Source: Irineochytrium annulatum
Taxonomy: Eukaryota > Chytridiomycota > Chytridiomycetes > Chytridiales > Chytridiaceae
Direction: 5' to 3'
DNA: 11,575 nt
NCBI GenBank assembly: GCA_027600665.1
Contig: JADGJL010000962.1
Coordinates: 1-11,575, forward strand
Shown here: positions 1 through 8,497 of the stretch, piece after piece
How the letters are laid out: every line of letters begins with the position of its first letter
Position numbering within the stretch: the stretch's first letter is position 1
Program-made: the position numbers and the translations under genes
The notes under the pieces: model-generated
Databases searched by the model: none
Seen by the model: only the letters and a program-made list of their open reading frames with translations
Told to the model about the DNA's origin: nothing

Positions 1-557
1 CTTTTCACCCTCCCGTCAACCTCCTCCCCAAAGCCCGCATTCCGTCTTGCCCCCGCTCTACTGGACGACCGCCTCGGTATCTTCCCTTCCAAATCCGGCG
101 ACTCGGGCGGCGGGGACGGGCACGGGCTCGCACGTTGCAAGGGGTTGAGGCACATGAGCGGGAAGACTCCTCGGTGATGTGTGCGAGTGTTCAGTCCGTG
201 GCCCCAGCCGTCGGCGTAGGAGTGGCTGTTAGGAACGAAATGAATAAGTACCGGGTAAACGGTGGAGCATGGAGCATGTAAGGGGTGGAGTAGGTTGCTT
301 ACGTCAGATGAATGCGACCGCCGACCGCGAGGAGGAGCTCATCGGGCAGCGTTGGGATGTAGGGCGTCGAGACAGTTCGTTCGTCAATGGAACCGGAAGA
401 GGAGGGTGTCGAGATGACGGCACGTGGGTTGGGAGGGCAGGTGGCTGCCTTGTTGATGACCTCCCCCGACCCTCCGTTAGCCCGCCTCCCGTCATTAAAT
501 ACGTCCCCGTCAAAGCTCAACCCGACCACCGCGAGAGGGGTATCCTTTGTACAGCAT
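1..557 (-). CDS. SH3-domain protein, 5' part, runs off left edge
   Basis: Partial gene with three inferred exons on the minus strand: 557-530, 444-303 and 225-1 (open to the edge). The introns are 445-529 (85 nt, internal GGCTAACGG branch-like site) and 226-302 (77 nt, GTAAGC donor, CCTAACAG acceptor). Phases agree at both joins. The second join completes an SH3 domain: a TLPDELLL segment, then YADGWGHG, then GVFPLMCL. These match the SH3 pattern of an acidic/Leu strand, a DGW tryptophan and a G-(V/L/I)-F-P strand. SH3 domains bind proline-rich peptides in signalling and cytoskeletal complexes. After the domain the protein becomes rich in Pro, Ser and Arg. The second and third exons are well supported. 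The first exon and the start at 557 are weaker, since the proposed ATG lies only 49 nt from the divergent cyclase start. Any domain further downstream is outside the window. Confidence 0.66.
147..367 (-). other. SH3 domain, split by a 77-nt intron
   Basis: About 50 residues encoded by 367-303 and 225-147, joined across intron 226-302. Visible hallmarks are a Pro-rich start leading to LPDELLL, a Gly-Gly turn, the strand RIHL, YADGW with its conserved Trp, and GVFPLMCL at the end. The order and spacing are those of an SH3 fold. Neither half is recognisable alone, which supports the intron. Confidence 0.75.
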
Positions 558-606
558 CCTGGCGGCCGTCCCGTAAATCTGAGGCAATCTTAACTTCCTG
601 TCACAA

Positions 607-3600
607 ATGCGCGTCTCCTCGTACGCAGCCACCTTCGTCCGACGGGTCGCAGCCGACCCGGCCCTCCGGCGCGAGGTGCTGGCCAAGCTCTCGGCCGGCA
701 AGGCGTTCGTAAGCAAGCAGGAGATGGTGGTCTTGATGGTGAGATTTCACCCTCTCCCCGTCAAGGACACCACTTAACGCGTAATCTGCCTGCAGGTCGA
801 CATCTCTGGCTACTCGAAGATGTCCGCTGGTCTGGTGAGCTGTTCAACGCGCGGTTGCTTGCACTAACCAATGGCACCTACGCAGGCGGTCCTCGGCAAA
901 ATGGCATCAGAGGTTATTACGCGATCCTTAAAAGCGTTCCTCGACAACGTGGGTGTTATTGCAACCTTACGTTTGCTAATATGGAGCCAGATAATCGGCG
1001 TCATCTCACTGTATCGCGGAGATATCGTCCGCTTTCTGGGTTTGTTGCTTTCTTTTTGTTTAAAGCCGAATATCGTCTAATTAACATGTCAGGCGATGCC
1101 GTGCTGGTGACGTTCGCGGTCGAGAGGGATGGCGAGACAATTGGGGAGGTCGTCGCCAGGTCGCTTGCTTGTTCCCTTCATATCGCCAGCCGCTACGGGA
1201 GCATGACGCTCGATATGTCCATCGCGGACGCAGTAAATCGCCAAAATGCGTCGGGACTTTATAGCGAGCTCGGCCCGACGGGGCTTCAGCTCCACTTCGC
1301 AGTCACTGCAGGCGAGGTCTCGAAAGTTATCTTTGGCGACCCGCACTCGAGGCTAGACTACTGTGTTTACGGTACATGCATGGGGTCACTTGGGACCATT
1401 TTAGACGGCACGAAAAAAGGCAAGTAATAATGACCTAGGCACAACGCGTAGAGGTCGTTAACCGAGTATGCAGGTGAAATGGGGATTGCGACCTCTGCGT
1501 TCTCGCAGCTTGCGGCGGACGCGTCGTCCGTATTTCTGTCGTTACAACCGAGGAAACTAGAAGGCGAGGGGCATATTATCCTTGGCGCCTTGGAAATCGA
1601 ATCGATGACGTCGTGCTTGGTCGACCCAGGAGCGGCAGGAGCACCCGACGCTGAAGTAGCCAACCGTCTTCTAGGACTGGTCTCATTATCGGCCTTTGTG
1701 GACATCATCCCGGACGAGATGTTTGAAATGAATGAAGACTTTATCAAACTTTTCGTGGATCCATCCATGATCAATTCTCTGGACAAGCACAAGGCTGTGC
1801 GGAGCGCCAAAGGAGTTGTTGCTGAATTTCGATCCGTTTCAATCGTTTTCGTGTCTCTCCTCTTCCCGTTCGATGTGGCGGCGGTGCAAAGAATTATCTT
1901 ATGTTTCATGCACGCGCTTGAGCTCTATGGGGGAGTTTATCAACAGTACGCGGTCGATGATAAGGGGCAGACTCTTTTGGCCGTGTTTGGGATCCTGGTA
2001 GGCACGTGGAAAATAGGAAGGAATATTTATCTGTCTTTTAAAAGGGCTACAACCACCTGAACAACGCGGATCAATGTATAAAGGCCATGTGTTACTTTAT
2101 GAAAGACGTTCAAACAATGGCCAAAGGACTAGATGCAAGTAAGCTGGCTATTTCCGTTGCAACGGGTGAAACACTATGCACGAGTATCGGCAATGAGTCG
2201 AGGAGCGATCCAGGATTATTAGGTAATGCAATGGAGCAGTCGCTACAATTCTCATCGGCTATTAGGCGACGTTATTATCACCGCCGCTAGGTTGATGAGC
2301 TCGTCAAGAAAGCACTCGCTCCTGGTGCTGGACGAGCAAACAAACGAAAACGTTAGGCTCGGGACCTCGACCATTGATCTCGGGTGTATAAAAGTTAAAG
2401 GCAAGGACAACGAGCTGCAAATATATGGAGTCCCTTGGCCTGCGCCTGCCAGCGAAGTCGACGAAGTGCAGGAGGTAATTGGTTACCGAGAGGAGAGGGA
2501 AATACTACGGCAAGGTTTGGAGACGTGGCACGCCACCAAAATTGGCGCCACATTTATCATCGAGGCCGCTAGCGGAATGGGGAAGTCATTTGTAGCCAAT
2601 TACACGATGAGCCAAGCTAAGGCCAAAGCCGTACCGTTTTGCCTTGCGCAAGGTAGCAAACATCGCAGCCGTAGTGTTCTAACGTCAGCTAGGATCGGAA
2701 AAAAATCAGTTTACGCCATTTTGCTCAATTGCGCCATTGATCAGCTTTATATTAAAGTTCGACGATGCTGCTAAGTTCAATAGGTTCCGCCACGTCTTCG
2801 ACTCAACAGCAAGTACCATGCATTTAAGCAAAACAAGTCTGCAAGGACAGGATGCCGATAACCACATTCAAAGCCACTTGGCGTTGGCGGGCGTGGACAT
2901 TGATCTTGCGCCCTTACTCTCAATAATTTCGCCTATTTTTCAAGTTCCAGACACTCCGCGGACGCTAGCGCTAGACAACCAGGCAAAGAACAACTTGTTG
3001 ATGAACATGATGGTGAAGATAGTGGGCGGCTTCCTAGAGAGATCGTCTGCAGCTTTTGTATTCGATGATGTACAGTGGTTCGACTCATTTTCTTTGAACC
3101 TTTTGCTGAGTATATCAAAATACTGCTCAAAGGCTAGAGAGTCGATGCAAAGGAAAACTAAGATTAATCTCACAGGCCTTCATGCTTCTGGTGTCGCGCC
3201 CCATCGACCAAAGTAACCAAGTTCTCAAAGCGATTCTTAGCCATAAATCAACAAAGCATTTGACGTTGACCGGCATGTCAGCGGTCGACGCCGCGTATAT
3301 CATCGTAACATCCCTTTCTCCGACCATGTGCTAAGTTTTTTCTCACAGGAACAACGAGTGAGAACCTTGAGAACGCCAGCAAGCGGCGTGGATCCCGTAT
3401 TAATGAATGGTAGGATTTGATTTGAATCTTGAAATGACAACGCTGGCAGTGCTTGTTGAAAAAAGTAATGGCAGCCCACTGTTCCTCTCGATGCTTCTAG
3501 AGGTGGTCATTACAAAAATTGGAACTGATTTCGGCCTGGACGCAAGCAACAGGCTTGCCTTTAAAAGCAAAGCAGCAACGGAACCTGACGGCTCTGGCGG

Positions 3601-5828
3601 TGATGCAGACGAGGTCTTTAATACTCTCAGCTCAGCAATTTTATACCAATTCGATCGGCTTGACGATGCGCTTAAAGGGATATTAAAAGCAGCATCAATC
3701 CTCGGCCAGGTTTTTGCAACAATCAATCGAGATCTAACAGGCTTGGCAGTATTTTGTTCTCTCCGATGTTTGTGCATTGGCTAATGTACAAATCGAGGAA
3801 GAGAATGCGCTTCAATTAATCAGAGACAACGACACGTACAACTTCCTACTTTACCCATCACGCGCTGAGCTGAATGGCCAGTCAACTGAGATTCCGTGTT
3901 CTTTTCGACACATCGGCATACTGAACGCCATCTATGAATCGCTTTCTTTTGAAGATCGAATAGCGAGACATGAATTAGTCGGGCAGATGATTGAGAGTGT
4001 CTTGACGGAAAACACACGGGAAAGGCTATTGCCAGCATTGGAATATCACTTCTCACGAGCTGGTATGCCTGAGAAGTCAATTGACTACAAAGAAGAGCTT
4101 GGGTAAGTGGTTGCTTGTTGCGGCCGCCTACTCCTATGGTGAGCTATTGAGCTAATAACGCAACGTGATACAGCTTTTTGTTGATAAAGAAACACCAATG
4201 CGTTGAAGGTGTACGAGTACTGGAGTCTCTTTTGCAATATATCTCCAAAACGGACGCCCACGAGTTAGCCCAGCTAAAGACACCTGTGACGGCATTGCGA
4301 ATGGCGTGGTGGCACGCTTATTTATGCGAAGGCTATAAAAAAATCAAGAACCAGATGGATTTAGAAACCGGAAAAACCGGTTTAAATTTACTGGCGACAA
4401 CATCGTGGCCCGCGACTGAGCGAGATCTTAAACGGGCAATCCGAGTTTTAAGCATTAAAGTGCGCTTTAAGTGGTTTTACAAGTTTGCAGGGAAGAAGAA
4501 CACAAAACTGAGACAGAGGCAAATACGTCCCGAAGAGGAGCTTAACAACCAAACTCAATGCGAGATGAAAATTTTGCTGGCAATGTCGGAGGGGATCGCA
4601 GCCAACAAGAAATACACCAACAACGAGATTCTATACATAATGCTGAGGCGTATGAGTCTCATGATTTCGCACGGATATGATGAAATTGAATGGTGTGACA
4701 CCTGGAGTATTTGCTATTGCTTACTTTCATGGCAGGTGCAGCATGCTTTATACGGCGGCCTGGTACGCGATCTCTCGAGCTCCCCAATATTTCAAATTTC
4801 TGATAAACGAGGCGAATGCCATTGATCGTGGACGTAATGATCCTACATATGCATTTTGGAAAGGTGCAACGATCTGTGTCACCCCAAAATTCCGAGAATG
4901 CGTACCAATCATGTTAATACTTTTCGAATATGCAACTTCACGCGGTGATGTAAACGAACAGGTTAGCATCTCTATTTTCATCCACCTCAGAAGCCTAACA
5001 TCACGATAACAAAAGAATATTGCCATGGCGTTCGCCGGCACCGTGGCGTTCAATATCGGGCAGTATGATCTGGTCGACCAGAAAACGGAACCGTTTTATC
5101 GAGCCTCTCTGACGCTGAAAGATGATCTAATCCTTGGCTTCGTTGTGGCACACACCATCTATCGGGTCGCGATCGCTAGGAACGATAAAGTAGGGATGGC
5201 GGAGTGGAAAAATGTGTTTGAGCGTCACGAACGGGTGGCCCGACAGTTCAAGTTTGGAACAGGGATGAAGGAGGCCATCGATAGCTGGGTTACGGCAATT
5301 CATGGCAACTTTTCTGATGCGTTAAATTCTCTCGACGAGTGTTGCGCGCTAATGCATACCAGTACGCCTGGTGGTGGCGACGATAGCGACTGTATTCAAC
5401 TACTACCTTACGCACTCATTCTAATGGTGGATCCCCCACGATCAGGGCTCACTTTTGCGGGATCTGCCTCCAGCTTTTTGTGGATGGGGGTGGACCTTAA
5501 AAGACTCGTGACTGTCATAAAATATGGGAAGTCACGCACGGACGCGATTGGGAACCAGGCCTTTTTTTACTGGTGCTCGGGGCTGTTGACTATCTGCGCA
5601 CATCTGTTGGCGGGGCGCAGCAAAGGCGCCGTGAAAGCCGCCAAGAGAAGAATTCATTGCAAACGAAAATTGGAGCTAGACGACATTTTTGCTTACAAGG
5701 CGCTGTACCACGGAGTTATTGCGAAATACTCAACATACGAATCAGAAAGGTCAAGGAGTTGCATTATCTCGAACGATTTATTTGAAAGCTTAAATATGCC
5801 CGTCTACCTTAAGTGGCTCGAGTCTTGA
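607..5828 (+). CDS. Soluble adenylyl cyclase (ADCY10-like): tandem cyclase domains + STAND ATPase
   Basis: Predicted cytosolic class III cyclase, ATP to cAMP. Exons: 607-738, 796-834, 886-948, 991-1039, 1093-1419, 1474-1997, 2045-2222, 2266-2652, 2693-3132, 3176-3304, 3349-3409, 3450-3709, 3750-4102, 4174-4692, 4736-4961, 5016-5828. They total exactly 4500 nt (1499 residues plus TGA), with phases agreeing at all 15 joins. Animal soluble adenylyl cyclase is about 1600 residues. Order: C1 cyclase domain (residues ~40-204), linker, C2 domain (~320-462), STAND/AAA ATPase (~505-865), helical repeat-like C-terminus (~865-1499). No signal peptide or membrane segment is seen. The start is the first ATG after an in-frame TGA at 580-582. 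Interior exons use A/T-ending codons more than exons 1-3. Family assignment is firm. Catalytic activity is inferred, since some active-site residues differ. A pseudogene is unlikely, because introns explain every stop. Confidence 0.93.
721..1419 (+). other. C1 class III cyclase catalytic domain
   Basis: Residues ~40-204 over exons 1-5. It opens with VDISGYS (Asp46) and continues through YRGDIVRFLGDAVLVTF (Asp96). These are the two metal-binding aspartates of class III cyclases, both present. The later VIFGDPHSRLDY strand and the LDGTKKGE stretch are typical of soluble adenylyl cyclase C1 domains. The Lys four residues before the second Asp in the human enzyme is Arg92 here. Introns 3 and 4 interrupt the domain, and removing them restores exact family spacing. 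Confidence 0.9.
1420..1473 (+). other. GC-AG intron (cyclase intron 5)
   Basis: A 54-nt intron with junction AAAG|GCAAGT, the usual context of GC-AG introns. It has a TTAAC branch-like site and a TATGCAG acceptor. Splicing here joins ...GTKKG to EMGIATS..., matching the family's TKKGE(L/M)GI segment. The GT two bases downstream (GTAATA) would instead give an immediate in-frame TGA, so the frame requires the GC donor. Confidence 0.85.
1824..2340 (+). other. C2 class III cyclase domain
   Basis: Residues ~321-462 over exons 6-8. It starts with SVSIVFVSL, where the metal-binding Asp of C1-type domains is replaced by Val, as is normal for the C2 half of soluble cyclases. AVDDKG is the expected pre-strand motif (Asp365/Asp366), followed by FGILGYNH made by splicing intron 1998-2044. 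GNESRSD and LLGDVIITAARLM follow, the second made by splicing intron 2223-2265. The Arg of the ITAAR motif is kept. The usual Asn four residues before that Arg is Ile. Confidence 0.88.
2565..2588 (+). other. Walker A (P-loop) of the STAND ATPase
   Basis: Residues 538-545 read AASGMGKS, fitting [AG]-x4-G-K-[ST] with Ala in the first position. The P-loop follows a GYREEREIL segment, the usual lead-in of these ATPase domains after a cyclase pair. Lys544 would bind the ATP phosphates. Confidence 0.9.
3055..3078 (+). other. Walker B of the STAND ATPase
   Basis: Residues 688-695 read FVFDDVQW, a standard hydrophobic-DD Walker B ending in the VQW typical of cyclase-linked STAND ATPases. The next strand, FMLLVSRP, is supplied by the following exon after a GC-AG intron and corresponds to the sensor-1-like strand. 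Confidence 0.9.
3133..3175 (+). other. GC-AG intron (cyclase intron 9)
   Basis: A 43-nt intron with junction AAAG|GCTAGA, an ACTAAG/TTAAT branch region and a CTCACAG acceptor. It joins ...SKYCSK to AFMLLVSRP..., giving the expected helix-to-strand distance after Walker B. The only GT nearby (at 3141) would leave a 35-nt intron in the wrong phase. The donor is less consensus-like than that of the intron at 1420. Confidence 0.75.
3750..5825 (+). other. Helical, TPR-like C-terminal region of the cyclase
   Basis: Exons 13-16, residues ~864-1499. Repeated amphipathic helices rich in Leu, Ala, Tyr and Trp follow the ATPase, as in animal soluble adenylyl cyclase, whose C-terminal region is also helical and probably regulatory. 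I see no clean TPR consensus. Introns 4103-4173, 4693-4735 and 4962-5015 interrupt it, and each removal restores a continuous frame. The last exon (813 nt) is intron-free. Confidence 0.7.
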
Positions 5829-6567
5829 TCTGAATGTAATTAGCTGTGTACTAAAGGAGTGCTGTTTCACTCTGTGTTAACTAATATATAGAAACATCCC
5901 GCGACGACAAAACACTGCGGAGCAGCGCAGACTGGAGGGCATCACATCGACTCAAGAGTGGGTGGCGTGAGTTCGCCAGCGCGCTTCATACTCCTAGCAC
6001 GCCTGTTACCAGCGACTGGTCATACCCATCTGTTCTTCTTGATGTAGTGATGCCCCGTTCTTCTCTACTTTTGACCTCATCAACAGTGACACATCTCAAG
6101 CGTTCGTCTCCGTTGTAGTCTGGCTACAGTAGAGTAGTTATAATATACATTTTAGTTCGCTTGCACCTAGGTTGTTAGCTCGTTAGGCTACATTTTACTG
6201 CTCAGCCAACACATCTTGCACGTCGGACACGGTGATGCGAGGACGCAGGCGCAAGCTGAGGAACCCACTGGTTCTACAGGGATTCACAGCGTCCCTCTAA
6301 ACCCGGGGTTATCCTACCTGTCTCGGCACACCCCAACAGTCCGCCACCTGAGTAATTATCTTTTTGGACTCCGCTATTTTGACACGACTCTCGTTATCTG
6401 CCACATGCGGCGCGACGACCATGCTGACTCCCTGAGCAGCGTTGCTGTTTGCTATCTGACCGTGGGCCACCGTGGACCGCCCATCAGTAAAGCATGGCTT
6501 GCGATGCCCGGTAAATCTGGATTACCACTGCTCTAACAGTGTCGACCTCCCCTTTCGAACCGTCCAC
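5829..6567. other. Intergenic region, no gene seen
   Basis: 739 nt between the cyclase stop and the next start. It holds an AT-rich stretch just after the stop (around 5880-5892, a possible 3'-end signal). The 3' half presumably carries the promoter and 5' UTR of the membrane-protein gene. Short open frames here have no protein-like character. I see no repeat or RNA gene. Confidence 0.55.
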
Positions 6568-8497
6568 ATGGCGAAGGCGGAGCGCCCCGGACCGTCACCG
6601 TCAACCCCGTCCGCGTCGCCATGGCTGGTCACGACCATGTCCATGATGGCGGCGCTGCGTCGCGCCGCACCTCTCTGGCTCGTCACGTCGGCCCTCTCGT
6701 TCGTCCCGCTCAAATATGTATTCGCGTACACCTGCGTCGGAACGGGGCCAGACGGGACGACGCCGATGCCGTTCAAGGTATGATAGCTGCGCTTTGATAA
6801 AGAGTTCAAACTCATTCTTGCGTAACAGCTGGACTCGATTACCTTTGGATACCTTGCAACGATGACCCCATTGTAAGCTGCTTTCTTGCGATTCAACCCT
6901 GCTCCCGGCGTTGGTAGTTTATAAACGCGCTTGATCGCAGCTTACTGGGCCAGTCCATGTTCGCCGTCACGAAAATCCTTATCCACCCGATTGTCGACGC
7001 GGTCGCAATCACGACGGTCCTAACGACAACCAGCGCGCTCTGCTGGCGCTTCATACCGTCGCTGAACCCCGTGACGTTCCTCTTTGGGGTGTTTATGCCA
7101 GTGCACTTCCTATGCGTCATGTTGACGACGGTTAATTACGAGGAAGAGGTCGCGAAGAATCTACGGCGGTCCCTGCTGCTATTTCTTTCTTTGTTCGTGG
7201 TGGTGAACTTCACAGTGTGAGGTCCTTTTTCAACTTCTACCGCTTCACGTCCCCCGGGGCGCTAATGGAGAACACCCGTTTCAGCTGTGTCGCAATGCCC
7301 GCCATATATATTGTGACGTTCCAGACATACAAGAATCTGAACACCAACACGGTTGATGTCACCACCCTATACTCGATCCTCATTAATTTCGCGTGAGTCA
7401 ACGTCTTTCGTCTGTTCGTCACGTACTGAAATTGTCGAATGAACGCAGGTACTCTGCCTACATATTCCTCCGAAACTATGTCACCAGTCGCATCATCGCA
7501 TCCTGTAAGCATAAGGCCGGAACTTAGCACCGTGCTAAACACACCTTTTCTCTAGATAGCAGAAAAGCGGAAAAGGCGAAAAGTAGAAGGGAGGAAATTG
7601 AAGGGATTTCGGTGAGGTCATTTTAGTTGTTCTGTGACTAACGACTTGGAAACCAGACCATGATGGCAATACAGTAAGAAAGCAGCCTGTCCGACCAATA
7701 TGATACCTAATTGTTGCGTTCAACGAAGGTTCGAACTCGCGGACGCCGCGCAAATAAGCCTTGCAATTTTTCGGTCACCGTCAGATCTCGTCTTCTACGT
7801 CTGCTACGTGGGCCGCATGCTCCTGGTTATCCTGGAGCGTTGGGTAATGGTTCTCGTCTTTAAATCGAAATTGGCGCGGGACGCCGGCACCATCGACGTT
7901 GAGGGTAAGTTACAAAGTCACTCTACCGGTCGGCCGTTTGTTCACAGCTGCCTCCCGCATATCTTCGGTTCAGGCACCGAGAAGGACGCCGCCGCCGCTG
8001 CGGCCCTAACAAGCGAAGTCGTCCTCAAAAAGCCGACAGCTCCGTCAGACGCCAATGCTTCGACCGACGAACCCCCACCCTTCACGCCGATGCCGCCCCA
8101 TATCCGCTTCGGTTACACGCGCTTCACGGTGACGGTCGGTCAAACCGTCGGCCGTCTCGTCGCCGTAACCCTCACGCTTCTCTTCGTCTCCTTGCCCGCC
8201 TCCAGCCTCTGGATGCACGAGTACGGGTACGTGTCGCCCGCGCAGCTGCTGATCCGTGCGGGCGTCGCGTTTACCGGGCTGGCGATACTGGAGGTGGTGC
8301 TTATGCGCTGCGAGGAGAGGTGGGTCGGGTTCGATCGCGGGGAGGTCATGAGGGAGGTCAGGGAGGCCGGGATGTCGTGGAAGGCAATTGCGTTTACGTG
8401 TTTGAACACGGCGTCGATTTTGGGAACGTATCTGATGGCGGACACGGGGTTAATCTTTGACCTGGATACTTACATTCAGGGGAGGAGACCGTATTGA
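6568..8497 (+). CDS. Unrecognised ten-helix membrane protein
   Basis: Nine exons: 6568-6777, 6829-6872, 6941-7216, 7285-7392, 7449-7504, 7556-7611, 7657-7673, 7729-7904 and 7974-8497. They join to 1467 nt (488 residues plus TGA), with phases agreeing at every join. All eight introns are GT-AG and 45-69 nt long; several have clear CTAAC/CTAAA/CTAAT branch sites. Hydrophobic stretches suggest about ten membrane helices near residues 35-55, 73-95, 101-119, 128-148, 162-191, 203-222, 275-299, 374-391, 406-424 and 450-470. A basic, probably cytosolic loop (RKAEKAKSRREE, ~233-245) and an Ala/Pro/Ser-rich loop (~315-355) separate the helix groups. The N-terminus is Pro/Ser-rich with no cleavable signal. 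I do not recognise the family; receptor, channel or transporter cannot be told apart. The exon at 7657-7673 and the acceptor at 7728 are the least certain parts. Confidence 0.8.
7657..7673 (+). other. 17-nt microexon in the membrane-protein gene
   Basis: Flanked by introns 7612-7656 (GTGAGG donor, GACTAACG branch, ACCAG acceptor) and 7674-7728 (GTAAGA donor, CTAAT branch, GAAG acceptor). It encodes TMMAI plus part of a Gln codon. Including it keeps frame from the basic loop (...EEIEGIS) into FELADAAQ. Skipping it would shift the frame. Confidence 0.65.
7905..7973 (+). other. Intron with length divisible by three, no internal stop
   Basis: 69 nt with a consensus GTAAGT donor and a TTCAG acceptor. 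It lies in the loop before the Ala-rich stretch of the membrane protein. Translated through, it adds 23 residues without a stop, so retention would give a longer but intact protein. The strong donor argues that it is usually spliced. An upstream acceptor at 7947 would break the frame. Confidence 0.6.

Noticed and set aside
1..177. Plus-strand 3' end of a GC-rich gene ending at TGA 175-177
   Set aside because: The minus strand gives an SH3 domain through the same DNA after one clear intron; the plus frame shows no recognisable domain.
269..712. Plus-strand open frame of 147 codons
   Set aside because: It overlaps both the SH3 exons and cyclase exon 1 in another frame and has no protein-like features.
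607..5828. Decayed cyclase pseudogene with many frameshifts and stops
   Set aside because: All breaks are removed by short introns with recognisable ends; phases agree at 15 joins and the total is exactly 1500 codons.
6216..6536. Open frame of 106 codons before the membrane-protein gene
   Set aside because: No domain, no matching splice sites and composition like the surrounding non-coding DNA.
7727..7745. tRNA-like B-box string GGTTCGAACTC
   Set aside because: Flanks do not form a T-stem and no other tRNA arm is visible; it lies at the start of a coding exon.
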